A stretch of 23,761 nucleotides of DNA from Candidatus Gastranaerophilales bacterium (GTDB lineage: Bacteria > Cyanobacteriota > Vampirovibrionia > Gastranaerophilales > Gastranaerophilaceae), in NCBI GenBank assembly GCA_900752845.1, contig CAADWU010000030.1, positions 1-23,761 on the forward strand. Reading direction: 5' to 3'. The position numbers and the translations under genes are program-made. Of this stretch, positions 14,515 through 23,761 are shown piece after piece. The notes beneath the pieces were generated by a model. That model saw nothing but the letters and a program-made list of their open reading frames with translations, was not told the DNA's origin and searched no databases. How positions within the stretch are numbered: position 1 is the first letter of the stretch; each line of letters begins with the position of its first letter.

Positions 14515-14534
14515 GAGGCTAATGCCTCTTTTTT
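14515..14534 (+). terminator. Intrinsic terminator reading on the plus strand
   Basis: GAGGC-TAAT-GCCTC followed by six T on the plus strand. No plus-strand gene ends here; the nearest is comM, 820 nt upstream, whose stop overlaps the prepilin stop with no terminator in between. It would therefore end comM read-through antisense to the prepilin gene. On the minus strand the same sequence is a hairpin in the prepilin 5' UTR. Confidence 0.5.
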
Positions 14535-14542
14535 CTCTTATT

Positions 14543-14579
14543 ATTATTTACTATCGCAGATGTTTTGTCAAGACATCTG
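14543..14579 (-). promoter_or_regulatory. Prepilin gene promoter with inverted repeat around the -35 box
   Basis: On the minus strand TTGACA (14571-14566), a 17-bp spacer and AATAAT (14548-14543) form a strong sigma70-type promoter; transcription would start near 14536. The -35 box lies in the 9-nt gap between perfect 7-bp inverted repeats CAGATGT/ACATCTG (14557-14563 and 14573-14579), which looks like an operator. It lies just after the stop of the upstream transporter gene. Confidence 0.6.
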
Positions 14580-14582
14580 TAT

Positions 14583-15116
14583 TTAAGTCGTCAAATTAAA
14601 GAAACCGGCAACAAGTCCTACAACAGCAGAAACACCTAAGTAAAATAACGGGTCTCTTTTTTCGGTTATGCTTGCAACAAATAAACACACAAGCAAAACC
14701 ATACCGAGAAGGTTTATGCTATCTATAAACATATCAACTCCGATAGCAGCAAGAAGTCCGCAACCTGCGGGTTTAAGAGTATAAATTACTGACTGAACGT
14801 ATTTATTGTGTTTAAATTGTTCCAAAAGTTTTGAAATTATTATAACTATTATAAATGAGGGTAATATTACTGATGATGTTGCAATTGCGGCACCTAAAAT
14901 TCCTGCTGTCTTAAATCCTGCAAAGGTTGCAACGTTTACACCTACAGGTCCCGGTGTGATTGAAGACACAGCAATCATATCCGACAACTGTTTTGTTGTA
15001 TACCATTTTTGAACATCAGCTATATGATAAAGAAACGGCAATGTTGCATATCCGCCGCCAAAAGAGAATAACCCGATATGGAAAAATTCTAAAAATAATT
15101 TTAAATAAATCATCAT
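14583..15116 (-). CDS. Chromate transporter family protein, second half of a split pair
   Basis: A 177-aa membrane protein of the CHR family in its short, single-domain form; short CHR proteins usually occur as pairs that work together. Characteristic motifs are FSFGGGYATLPFL near the N-terminus and ITPGPVGVNVATFAGF. About four or more hydrophobic segments span the rest. It overlaps its partner gene by 4 nt (ATGA), so the two are translationally coupled. An AAGGA ribosome binding site fits either of two adjacent ATGs (15116 or 15113). Family members export chromate in some bacteria, but the physiological anion here is unknown. Confidence 0.85.
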   Translation of the reverse strand: MMIYLKLFLEFFHIGLFSFGGGYATLPFLYHIADVQKWYTTKQLSDMIAVSSITPGPVGVNVATFAGFKTAGILGAAIATSSVILPSFIIVIIISKLLEQFKHNKYVQSVIYTLKPAGCGLLAAIGVDMFIDSINLLGMVLLVCLFVASITEKRDPLFYLGVSAVVGLVAGFFNLTT

Positions 15117-15673
15117 TTTTCCTTATCTCCATATTCAATTTTTTTCTGAACCTGAAGCCATAAACCTATGAATATTGCAAGAATAATCAGAGCGGCAGGT
15201 GGAGCTTTAAAGCATGTTGATAAAATAAATATCAGGAAAAATACCCAGCAGGTAAATTTATCAACAACGCTTTTTCTCCAAAGTTCTTTGACCGCTAGGA
15301 AAAGAAGCATCAAAACGCCTATTCCTACACCCCAGAATATACTTTGTATAAATTTAAAGTGAACAATTTCTTCTAATAATTTTGCAACGATTATTATTGA
15401 AATAAAAGGTGGTGTAATCATTCCTAAAATGGCAGCTAAAGCACCGCCTGTTCTTCTTAATTTATAACCCACAAAAATAGAAAGGTTTGCGGCAATTAAC
15501 CCGGGTATACTTTGGCTTAAAGCATAATATTCACATAATTCGTCATCATCTATCCACTGTCTTTTTTCAATCAACTCTGACTGTAAAAGCGGCAATATAA
15601 CATAACCGCCGCCGAGCAGTAAGGTTCCTACTTTAAAAAAAGTTTTGAATATTTGATATAAAGTCTTTTCCAT
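15113..15673 (-). CDS. Chromate transporter family protein, first half of a split pair
   Basis: A 186-aa membrane protein, the partner of the preceding entry. Motifs: LLGGGYVILPLLQSELIEKR near the start and SQSIPGLIAANLSIFVGYK, corresponding to the GGG and PGP regions of the CHR domain. The membrane segments towards the C-terminus include VLMLLFLAVKELW and IILAIFIGLWL. It starts only 4 nt after the atpC stop and has no clear Shine-Dalgarno, so it seems to be translated by coupling within an atpD-atpC-chr-chr operon. Substrate unknown. Confidence 0.83.
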   Translation of the reverse strand: MEKTLYQIFKTFFKVGTLLLGGGYVILPLLQSELIEKRQWIDDDELCEYYALSQSIPGLIAANLSIFVGYKLRRTGGALAAILGMITPPFISIIIVAKLLEEIVHFKFIQSIFWGVGIGVLMLLFLAVKELWRKSVVDKFTCWVFFLIFILSTCFKAPPAALIILAIFIGLWLQVQKKIEYGDKEK

Positions 15674-15677
15674 ATCT

Positions 15678-16069
15678 CTAGTTGTTAAGAGTTGCTTTTA
15701 ATCTTGCCATTGCTCTTGCTATAGCCGCTTCAGCCCTTTTGGCATCAATCTCGGCTTCAGATTCTGCAAGTCGTGCCTGTGCCCGTTTTAAAGCTTCTTT
15801 AGCACGTGTTACATCAATTTCATCACCGCTTTCTGCCGTAGTGGTAAGAATTAAGGCTTCATCATCTTTAAATTGAAAAACTCCGCCCATTGTAGTGAAG
15901 AATTTAATTTCATTTTCTTTAACAGTTTTGGTAACACCTATGTCTAAAGCTGCCATAACAGGAATGTGGTCTTTTAATATACCAATTTCACCATCAGTGG
16001 TTCTTGTATATATTTCGTCAACATTCTCATCAAATACAACTCTTTCGTGTGTGATTATTTTTAAGTGCA

Positions 16070-16070
<1 letters not shown>
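15678..16070 (-). CDS. atpC: ATP synthase F1 epsilon subunit
   Basis: The epsilon subunit (130 aa; called atpE in cyanobacterial nomenclature) belongs to the F1 central stalk and regulates ATP hydrolysis. The N-terminal beta-sandwich (MHLKIITHERVVFDENVDEI, GEIGILKDHIPVMAALDIG) occupies residues 1-85 and the C-terminal helical hairpin (RAKEALKRAQARLAE onwards) the rest. Length is normal. Its start shares one base with the atpD stop (TAATG). The pair beta-epsilon without other atp genes is the arrangement seen in Cyanobacteria and plastids. Confidence 0.95.
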
Positions 16071-17539
<1,469 letters not shown>

Positions 17540-17602
17540 TCATATAAATTAATAATATTTAAAATAGTTTACATTACACTAGCAAAAAAAATTTTTCTTG
17601 TG

Positions 17603-17608
17603 TATTAT
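17603..17608 (+). promoter_or_regulatory. -10 box of the kinase gene
   Basis: TATTAT on the plus strand, 29 nt before the chosen kinase start at 17638; a transcript start near 17615 leaves a short leader containing GGAAG. No good -35 box is visible, so this is tentative. The 152-bp gap to atpD must hold both divergent promoters. Confidence 0.35.
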
Positions 17609-17637
17609 ATTTTGCATAACTTTTTATGGAAGATATA

Positions 17638-18495
17638 ATGCAGTTACTTATTGAAAAAGAATTAAATTCTAGTGATAAAATATTGAAGCCCGACTTCAAT
17701 TCTAAAACAGGACGTGAACTTCTGGCTTTTTACCTGCAAACAAAGTTCAAACAGATTTTAGCCTATGATAAACGCTGTCCGACCCCGATTTTTAAAGAAG
17801 TTAACCCTACATTCATATCAAGATTTACAAAACGCCTGATAAATAATCCATCCAAGCGTTTGTTGATAGGAATTACGGGAGAGTCGGCATCAGGCAAGTC
17901 GACTATATGTCGGGAAATAAAAAATATTATTGAACAACTTGCAATGCCTGTGTCTGTATTAAGTACGGATAATTATTTTAAAGATATTTCTGCCCTGATT
18001 AAAAAATATGGAAGTTTTGATAATTTGACCGATAACGGTTATGACATTGATGCCCCGGAAAGTTTTCAATTAGAATTGTTAAAAACAGATTTAGAATCCT
18101 TATCAGAAGGAAATGATATAAAAGCTCCAAGATATGTGCCTAACGGTACAGGTGTTTCTATTCCTGCCTCTTTGGATATTTCCTCCGACAAAATTATTGT
18201 TGTGGAAGGTATTGCTACTATGTACAAAGACGTAAAAGACGTTTTTGATGTGAAGATTTACATAGAAACAGATAATACAATAAGACGTAAAAGATTTATT
18301 AAGCGTGCAATGGCTGAACGAAATCAGAATGAAGAAAATGCAATCAAGCAATGGGAGTATTTATTACATGCAGGTGAAAAATATGTTATCCCTTGCAGAG
18401 AAAACGCAGATTTTGTTTTAAACGGTCATTCCGATTTACAATATTTTGATAAAATTTTAGAATATATACATACTATTACCAATAATTTTCAATAA
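17638..18495 (+). CDS. P-loop kinase of the uridine kinase/phosphoribulokinase family
   Basis: A 285-aa protein. The P-loop GESASGKST is at residues 81-89, followed by a nucleoside-kinase pattern: LSTDNYFKD (the Asp/Tyr region of uridine kinases), the YDIDAPESFQLELL segment, and IIVVEGIATMY before the lid region (ETDNTIRRKRFIKR). The usual uridine kinase places its P-loop close to the N-terminus; here about 75 residues of unrecognised sequence precede it. The ATG at 17638 is chosen for its GGAAG 5 nt upstream; an ATG at 17626 would add four residues but has no ribosome binding site. It is monocistronic. Uridine as substrate is plausible, not certain. Confidence 0.75.
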   Translation: MQLLIEKELNSSDKILKPDFNSKTGRELLAFYLQTKFKQILAYDKRCPTPIFKEVNPTFISRFTKRLINNPSKRLLIGITGESASGKSTICREIKNIIEQLAMPVSVLSTDNYFKDISALIKKYGSFDNLTDNGYDIDAPESFQLELLKTDLESLSEGNDIKAPRYVPNGTGVSIPASLDISSDKIIVVEGIATMYKDVKDVFDVKIYIETDNTIRRKRFIKRAMAERNQNEENAIKQWEYLLHAGEKYVIPCRENADFVLNGHSDLQYFDKILEYIHTITNNFQ

Positions 18496-18519
18496 GTTTT
18501 CTTAATACTTTTGACTTTT

Positions 18520-18548
18520 TTGCCACGTTTGAAAAAATATGATACAAT
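18520..18548 (+). promoter_or_regulatory. Possible promoter of the pilus assembly operon
   Basis: TTGCCA (18520-18525), 17-bp spacer, TACAAT (18543-18548) with an extended TG (18540-18541). The start would fall near 18555, about 108 nt before the first gene. A second candidate -10 TATAAT lies at 18625-18630, without a good -35. The first overlaps an AT-rich hairpin (18547-18578), so which one is used is undecided. Confidence 0.4.
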
Positions 18549-18578
18549 TACAAATAATTATTATTGTGTAATTTTTTT
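18547..18578 (+). terminator. Weak AT-rich hairpin with T-tract after the kinase gene
   Basis: ATTACA (18547-18552) can pair with TGTAAT (18567-18572) around an AT-rich loop, followed by a run of seven T (18572-18578). It is a possible terminator for the kinase transcript, but the stem is weak and it overlaps a promoter candidate. Confidence 0.3.
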
Positions 18579-18662
18579 GAATTAAATACACTAAATAATT
18601 GATACGGTATTTCACATATTTAATTATAATAAAGCAGGATATAAATAAGAGATAGGTGGCAA

Positions 18663-19385
18663 GTGAGTAAGAATTTTATAGACAGGTTTTATGAAGAAGA
18701 TACTAAAGACCAGTTCTGGAGCTTAAATAAGAAAATCGGAATTGTTTGCGTAGTAATGTTTTTGTCTATTGTAATGATAAATACAACAGGCTGTACTAAA
18801 AATGAAACAGCTGAGGATACATCTGCTGACGGAATATCTATAGAACAACCTGGAGCAGTAGCAGATGCACCCCAAGATACCGTAAAGGTTGGAAATGACG
18901 GATTAAATGCTGCAATAGCCCCCGATGATGTTTCTGTGGTTGCTGACCAGAATGCAAAAAACAGTGAAAGAATGGTGGCTATGTCTGTTGAAGATATGGG
19001 AAGGTCAGATCCTTTTTTGCCCGAAAGCGAGAAAGTAGTTGTAAAACCGAAGCCGAAATTAGGTTATGATTTGGTTCCTCCTCCTGAAATGATTACCGTT
19101 GATTCTAATGCTGTAGAAGTTATCTCAACAAAAGTTTCAGGAATTATGTATGATAAATTTAATCCGTCTGCAATATTAAATATCTCAGGTTCTGATTACT
19201 TGGTAAGAACAGGTGATATAATAAATAATTATAAGATATTATCTATTGCAAAAGATTATGTAACCGTTCAATTAGGTTCTAACGTTTATAAAGCAGGTGT
19301 TGGACAATTGTTTACGGGAGAAGGAATTAACTACAATACAGTTTCCAATCTTGAACGCAAATTCGGCGGTTCAGGAAATAAATAA
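18663..19385 (+). CDS. PilP/GspC-like pilus assembly protein, membrane anchored
   Basis: A 240-aa protein with a GTG start preceded by AGGTGG. Residues 24-40 are one membrane segment, ending TTGC at 41-44; this is a poor lipobox because Leu is missing at -3, so it may be an anchor with a periplasmic domain. Residues 45-110 are Ala/Asp/Glu-rich and disordered. The GRSDPFLPE motif (113-121) and the C-terminal beta domain (VSGIMYDKFNPSAILNISG, then YLVRTGDIINNYKILSI) match the PilP/GspC homology region that links the inner-membrane platform to the secretin. It is followed 37 nt later by the secretin gene, which supports the assignment. Confidence 0.72.
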   Translation: MSKNFIDRFYEEDTKDQFWSLNKKIGIVCVVMFLSIVMINTTGCTKNETAEDTSADGISIEQPGAVADAPQDTVKVGNDGLNAAIAPDDVSVVADQNAKNSERMVAMSVEDMGRSDPFLPESEKVVVKPKPKLGYDLVPPPEMITVDSNAVEVISTKVSGIMYDKFNPSAILNISGSDYLVRTGDIINNYKILSIAKDYVTVQLGSNVYKAGVGQLFTGEGINYNTVSNLERKFGGSGNK

Positions 19386-19422
19386 AGTAAAAAAAGAAAA
19401 TAATTAATAACCAGGAGCTAAT

Positions 19423-21342
19423 ATGAAAAATACAATTTCAAGAAAAATTATTGCAAGCGTAATGTTAACAACATTTGTTTTTTCAAATGCATCGTTAGCA
19501 GCTTTTGCAATGGAAGATGCCGGTATTATTCAATACGGCGAAAGTGCAAAACCTGTAATAAGAGAGGAAGTTGCCGAAAACACATTAAGACTGAAAGGAG
19601 ATGTCAGTTTTACTGATAAAAATATCCCTATCAGCATAAGCCTTAGAGATTCTGATGTAAAACAAGTTTTAAGAATGTTTGCCGATAAAGCAGGCAAAAA
19701 CATCATTTTCCATAATTCAGTCAGCGGTACCGTTACTCTTGATTTGGTTGATGTACCATTAAATTCGGCGTTCGAAATGATTATGGAAATTAGCGAACTG
19801 AATTATGTTTTGGATGGAAATACAATTATCATTGCCAAAGCAGGCACAGCAGATTTTAACTTAGGCAAACAGGAAATGACTTCAATACCTGTAAAATATG
19901 TCGGAGCTTCTGCTCTTGCTGATTTTTTAAATAAAAATATTTTCGCGATGAAAAAACCTGGTTTATCTGATACAGACATTGTTGTTACAAATCCTGTAAC
20001 AAATGAATTGCTTGTATTCGGTAATAAAAACGATGTAGAAATTGTAAAAAAAGTTGTTGAAAAATTTGATAAAAAACCTCAAACAACAACATTTAAAGTA
20101 AATCATACAACTCCTGCAGAAATGGCTGATATGATTTGTAATATGTTATTACCTGCAACAGGTGCGGGAGCATCAGGCGGAGGCGGCGGTGCTTCATCAT
20201 CAGGTAGCAGCAGCAGTTCATCTAGTTCTTCAGATTCTTCTGACAGTTCCGGTGGCGGCGGTGCAACAGGCGGAGCTGCTCCGGCCGGTGGTGGCGGAGG
20301 AGGCGGTGGTTCTCTTGCTTTAAATGCAGGAACTGTTGCTTGTACTTTAGACGGTAAAGTTGACGGAACTTTAAGCTCACTTGGTTTACAAAACCTTGCA
20401 ATTTCATATTACTCAGGATTAGGAACAATTAATGTTGTTGGCGGTTCTGAACATCAGCTTGAAATGATAAAAGACTTTATTACAAAAACTGATAAAAAAC
20501 AGCCTCAAGCTTACCTTGAAGTATCAATTGTTGAGTTGAACGAAGACGGTTCTAAAGAATTAACAAACACTTGGACTGTTATGAGTAATTCATTCTCTGC
20601 TTCATTTGACGGTACTTCAACATCAACTGATCCTATGTACCCGGTATTCTTTAAAGGTAACGGATGGACTCTCGTTGATCCGGAATCATTCTCTGACGGT
20701 AAATATGAAGAAGTTGGTAAAGTCGGAAAATGGAATGGTCCTTTGAACATTATGTATGCAATTAACTACCTTGTTAAAAACGGAAAAGCAAGAGTTGTTG
20801 TAAATCCTCGTATCATAATCACAAACGGTGTAGAATCCAAAATTGAAGTTACACAAGATTACCTTGAAAGTGTAGAAGTAGATTCTTCAACATCTACAGG
20901 TGGTACAGTTGTAACCAGAGACTACAACGTTGCTGATGACCAGGGTGTTACAGTAGGTATAACTCCGTTTATCAGTCCTGACGGTTATGTTACATTAAAT
21001 ATAGTACCGGAATACTCAACTGAAATAGGTGCCGTTGACGGTCAAGAATCTATTAACGGACAAATAATTACATATAAAGCGGCTACATTATTAAGCCATA
21101 GAAACTTAGATTTGAAAAATGTAAGAATTAAAGACGGTGAAACTCTTGTTATTGCAGGTATGATTCAAGAAAAAGAATCAAAAACAATTAACAAAATCCC
21201 TGTACTTGGTGATTTACCATTGGTTGGTGCTTTATTCAGAAGTACTATCAGCTCAAAGTCTAAGTCTGAAATGGTTATAATGATTACTCCAAAAATCATA
21301 ACTGATACAGAAGATGCGATTGGAAATACTGACACATTATAG
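19423..21342 (+). CDS. Type IV pilus/type II secretion secretin (PilQ/GspD family)
   Basis: A 639-aa outer-membrane channel protein. Residues 1-29 are a Sec signal peptide (cleavage near AFA-ME). Periplasmic domains follow: an STN/N0-like domain (residues 60-150: ISLRDSDVKQVLRMFADKAG) and N1-N2-like repeats (150-245). Residues 246-296 are a Gly/Ser-rich low-complexity stretch inside the next N domain. The C-terminal secretin domain shows RVVVNPRIIITNG and the signature IPVLGDLPLVGALF (about 591-604) followed by SEMVIMITPKII. The gene has an AGGAG ribosome binding site and stands between the PilP-like and PilB/GspE genes. Confidence 0.93.
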   Translation: MKNTISRKIIASVMLTTFVFSNASLAAFAMEDAGIIQYGESAKPVIREEVAENTLRLKGDVSFTDKNIPISISLRDSDVKQVLRMFADKAGKNIIFHNSVSGTVTLDLVDVPLNSAFEMIMEISELNYVLDGNTIIIAKAGTADFNLGKQEMTSIPVKYVGASALADFLNKNIFAMKKPGLSDTDIVVTNPVTNELLVFGNKNDVEIVKKVVEKFDKKPQTTTFKVNHTTPAEMADMICNMLLPATGAGASGGGGGASSSGSSSSSSSSSDSSDSSGGGGATGGAAPAGGGGGGGGSLALNAGTVACTLDGKVDGTLSSLGLQNLAISYYSGLGTINVVGGSEHQLEMIKDFITKTDKKQPQAYLEVSIVELNEDGSKELTNTWTVMSNSFSASFDGTSTSTDPMYPVFFKGNGWTLVDPESFSDGKYEEVGKVGKWNGPLNIMYAINYLVKNGKARVVVNPRIIITNGVESKIEVTQDYLESVEVDSSTSTGGTVVTRDYNVADDQGVTVGITPFISPDGYVTLNIVPEYSTEIGAVDGQESINGQIITYKAATLLSHRNLDLKNVRIKDGETLVIAGMIQEKESKTINKIPVLGDLPLVGALFRSTISSKSKSEMVIMITPKIITDTEDAIGNTDTL

Positions 21343-21361
21343 AATAAAATGATAATATAAG

Positions 21362-23371
21362 ATGAATGAACTACTAAACAGGTTAAAAAACAGTGTCAAC
21401 ACACAGATACTGAATAAGGTCGACAGTGCACTATTGGAACAATATAAATTTGTTCCAATTAGTGTTAAAGATAATTTCCTGTTCGTTGCAATCAATTCTT
21501 CTTCTGATAAAGAAGTAATTAACCTGAAACTGAAAGAGTTTTATCCTCAACAAGTCAAGTTTATACAAGTTCCTGATCAGGATTTGTTTGATTTGATAAA
21601 AAGCCTTAAAGAAGATATGCAAAAAGAATCCGGTGATGACGGGACTTCTAAACAGGTAAAACTTGGTGAGCTTCTTGTTCAAAAAGGTTATATAAACGAC
21701 GTACAGCTTTTGCAGGCATTAGCAGAGAGCAAACGTCAGAAAATTCCGATAGGTTCAACTTTATTTAAACTCGGATTTATAACCCTTGACCAATTAAAAG
21801 AAATTCTTCATCTGCAAACAGGTTATGATTTGGTTACTCCCGAACAGCTTGCAGGTCAGGAAAAATTCGTTAAAATTCTTCCTGAAGACTTTATTAAAAA
21901 TAACAAAATCATACCAATTTCTTCAGATGGAAAGACCTTAATTCTGGGTGTTGTTACCCCTGTTAAACCTGATGTTTTAAAAGAAATCATTTATTTAACC
22001 GGACAAAACCCTAAACAGTTATTGATGACTCATTATGAGTTTGAAAACTCATTAAATACTTTCTTCAGTGAACAAAAGAAAGAAACAGAAAGAGTTATCA
22101 AAGAGATTGAATCCGAGTCTCAAGAGTTTGAGGTAGAAGAATCTCTTGCTGACATGGTTGATAAGCAGTTAAAAGATTCAACAGGTTCAGTTGCAAAATT
22201 TGTAAACCAAATTATTACAAACGCTATTGATAACAAGGTATCAGATATTCACATCGAACCCAGATTGTCAGGCTATATAGTAAGATACAGAAAAGACGGT
22301 ATGCTGCAAAAAGTTCTTGACATTCCGCCAAAAGTTGAAACCTCTGTTATTGCACGTTTCAAAGTTTTATCAAGAATGAACATTGCTGAACACAGACGTC
22401 CTCAAGACGGTACGTTCTCAATCAAATACAAAAACGGTTCTTATGACTTCCGTATTAACACACTTCCTGTTTCAGGCAAAGAAAAGGTCTGTATTCGTGT
22501 ACTTGCTCCTGCGGTAAGCTTGAATGCTGATGATAAAAATATTAAACTGGTGGGTGGTACAGAAGAAGACGTTGCAAAAATTAAGAACATGGTTAGTTGT
22601 CCGAACGGTATTATCTTAACATCAGGTCCTACAGGTTCCGGTAAAACAACTACTCTTTACTCTGTACTCAAAAGTTTGAACGATGAAGATGTAAATATTA
22701 CAACAATCGAGGATCCGATAGAAATTAAGCTTGAAGGTATTAACCAATCACAAATTAACGCCAAAGCAGGTATTACATTTGCATCCTGTATGCGTGCGAT
22801 ATTAAGACAAGACCCTGATATCATTCTGGTTGGTGAAATTCGTGACTACGAAACTTTGGAAATTGCGATTTCAGCAGCACTGACAGGTCACCTTGTATTA
22901 AGTACGGTTCACACGAACTCTGCAGCAGCTACTGTTACACGTTTGATTGAAATGGGTGCAAAAGATTACCTGGTATCTTCAACATTGTCAGGCGTAATTG
23001 CACAACGTTTGGTGAGAAGACTTTGTGATGACTGCAAAGAAGAATTCTTCGCAACTCACGATGAAGCAAGACAAATTATTGCAAAAGAAGATGAAATTCA
23101 GGAATTTATGAAAAAGCCAATTTATAGAGCTAAAGGCTGCAACAAATGTGATTTTACAGGATACAAAGGCAGACTTGGTGTATATGAAATTATGGCTATC
23201 AACAAAGAAATTAAAAAGTTAGTTGCATTAGGTGCTCACGATTTGGAAATTGAGGAAGCAGCGGTTAAAAACGGTATGAAAACACTTCACCAATCATGCT
23301 TGAACCATATTCTGAACGGTATGACTACAATTGATGAATTCGTCAGAGTGCTCGGTGTGGTTAATGAATAG
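21362..23371 (+). CDS. Type IV pilus assembly / type II secretion ATPase (PilB/GspE family)
   Basis: A 669-aa cytoplasmic hexameric ATPase that powers pilin polymerisation or pseudopilus assembly. An N-terminal MshEN-type region (about 95-250, with LGELLVQKGYINDVQLLQAL and IPIGSTLFKLGFITLDQLKEIL), which in relatives binds c-di-GMP, precedes the motor domain. The motor has Walker A GPTGSGKTT (422-430), the Asp box and Walker B region (DPDIILVGEIRD), the His box (GHLVLSTVHTN) and the zinc tetracysteine Cys555, 558, 593 and 596. All key residues are present. The start follows the secretin stop by 19 nt, with a weak ribosome binding site. Confidence 0.93.
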   Translation: MNELLNRLKNSVNTQILNKVDSALLEQYKFVPISVKDNFLFVAINSSSDKEVINLKLKEFYPQQVKFIQVPDQDLFDLIKSLKEDMQKESGDDGTSKQVKLGELLVQKGYINDVQLLQALAESKRQKIPIGSTLFKLGFITLDQLKEILHLQTGYDLVTPEQLAGQEKFVKILPEDFIKNNKIIPISSDGKTLILGVVTPVKPDVLKEIIYLTGQNPKQLLMTHYEFENSLNTFFSEQKKETERVIKEIESESQEFEVEESLADMVDKQLKDSTGSVAKFVNQIITNAIDNKVSDIHIEPRLSGYIVRYRKDGMLQKVLDIPPKVETSVIARFKVLSRMNIAEHRRPQDGTFSIKYKNGSYDFRINTLPVSGKEKVCIRVLAPAVSLNADDKNIKLVGGTEEDVAKIKNMVSCPNGIILTSGPTGSGKTTTLYSVLKSLNDEDVNITTIEDPIEIKLEGINQSQINAKAGITFASCMRAILRQDPDIILVGEIRDYETLEIAISAALTGHLVLSTVHTNSAAATVTRLIEMGAKDYLVSSTLSGVIAQRLVRRLCDDCKEEFFATHDEARQIIAKEDEIQEFMKKPIYRAKGCNKCDFTGYKGRLGVYEIMAINKEIKKLVALGAHDLEIEEAAVKNGMKTLHQSCLNHILNGMTTIDEFVRVLGVVNE

Positions 23372-23379
23372 GAGAAACA

Positions 23380-23761
23380 ATGACAATATACAACTATATA
23401 GCACTAAAGAATAATAAAGATATTGTTAAAGGTAAAGTTGATGCGGCAGACCTTCGTGAGGCTCGTGAAAGTATCAGAAAACTTGGCTTTATTCCTACAA
23501 AGGTATATGAAGAAAAGGCCAAAGGTGATGATAAAACTGAAAAGAAAGATGATGTAAAAGCCGGCAAAATTAAAAAATTGGGCCTTCAAGATCGTATGGA
23601 TTTTACTTCAACACTTCAAATTTTGGCTCAGTCAGGTATTCCTATTATTGAATCCTTAATGTTTATCGAAAATGATGCTGCTAAGCTTAAAGTAAGACTT
23701 GTTGCAAAAGAGCTGCGACGTCAGATTATGGCTGGTGCAACTTTTGCTGATACGATTGCAA
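23380..23761 (+). CDS. Type IV pilus / type II secretion platform protein (PilC/GspF family), partial
   Basis: Only the first 127 codons are visible; the gene runs off the right edge. It starts MTIYNYIALKNNKDIVKGKVDAADL, the typical opening of GspF/PilC proteins, and then LREARESIRKLGFIPTKVYEE. A charged linker (Lys/Asp/Glu, about 45-65) precedes the first T2SSF domain (DFTSTLQILAQSGIPIIESL). This family forms the inner-membrane platform driven by PilB. GGAG is 5 nt upstream of the ATG, 8 nt after the ATPase stop. Confidence 0.93.
   Translation, partial: MTIYNYIALKNNKDIVKGKVDAADLREARESIRKLGFIPTKVYEEKAKGDDKTEKKDDVKAGKIKKLGLQDRMDFTSTLQILAQSGIPIIESLMFIENDAAKLKVRLVAKELRRQIMAGATFADTIA

Noticed and set aside
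14573..14579. CAGATGT/ACATCTG hairpin as terminator of the CHR operon
   Set aside because: On the minus strand no T-tract follows; the sequence contains a good -35 box and fits an operator better.
20222..20428. Basic, Arg/His-rich frame on the minus strand opposite the secretin
   Set aside because: It is the antisense of the Gly/Ser-rich repeat of the secretin gene.

Overview
The window is AT-rich bacterial chromosome. It most likely comes from a non-photosynthetic relative of Cyanobacteria (Melainabacteria/Vampirovibrionia, for example Gastranaerophilales). This placement is inferred from four things: a two-gene ATP synthase beta-epsilon operon separate from any other atp gene (the cyanobacterial arrangement), a minC-minD-minE cluster, a prepilin of the FTLAEVLITLG type with a DxNGxKxPNxxGxD signature, and the absence of photosynthesis genes. 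No tRNA, rRNA, CRISPR array, insertion sequence or phage gene was found, and no gene-free stretch exceeds 300 bases.

Layout. Positions 1-4291 (minus strand) hold the S10 ribosomal protein operon, read right to left: rpsJ, a 241-nt structured leader, rplC, rplD, rplW, rplB, rpsS, rplV and rpsC (cut by the window edge). Positions 4488-6886 (minus) hold minC-minD-minE, which places the division septum; the operon ends in a palindromic terminator that overlaps the minE stop codon, and rpsJ then restarts from its own sigma70-type promoter. Upstream of minC is a lysozyme-like transglycosylase (6977-7975, minus) with an unusual Met/Asn/Phe-rich N-terminus. Positions 8137-11152 (plus) are a compact run: an NrtR-like Nudix regulator, secG, tcdA, a short-chain dehydrogenase and an HD-domain protein. 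A glycosyltransferase family 9 gene (minus) and comM (plus) then diverge from a 47-bp gap; both appear to be leaderless.

Positions 13690-14453 (minus) encode a type IV prepilin. Its signal-peptide region contains a run of ten C, which puts the start codon and Shine-Dalgarno out of frame with the pilin body. This is the most striking feature: it looks like a phase-variable (slipped-strand) pilin gene caught in the OFF state. Next come a split chromate-type transporter pair fused onto the atpD-atpC operon (14583-17485, minus), a uridine-kinase-like P-loop kinase (17638-18495, plus), and a type IV pilus/type II secretion assembly operon at the right edge (PilP-like protein, secretin, PilB/GspE ATPase, PilC/GspF start).

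Functionally the window combines translation, division-site selection, energy conservation and a type IV filament system. The switchable prepilin is a plausible substrate for the pilus machinery encoded about 4 kb away, and ComM (processing of DNA taken up by transformation) would fit a type IV pilus-dependent DNA uptake pathway. That link is inference.
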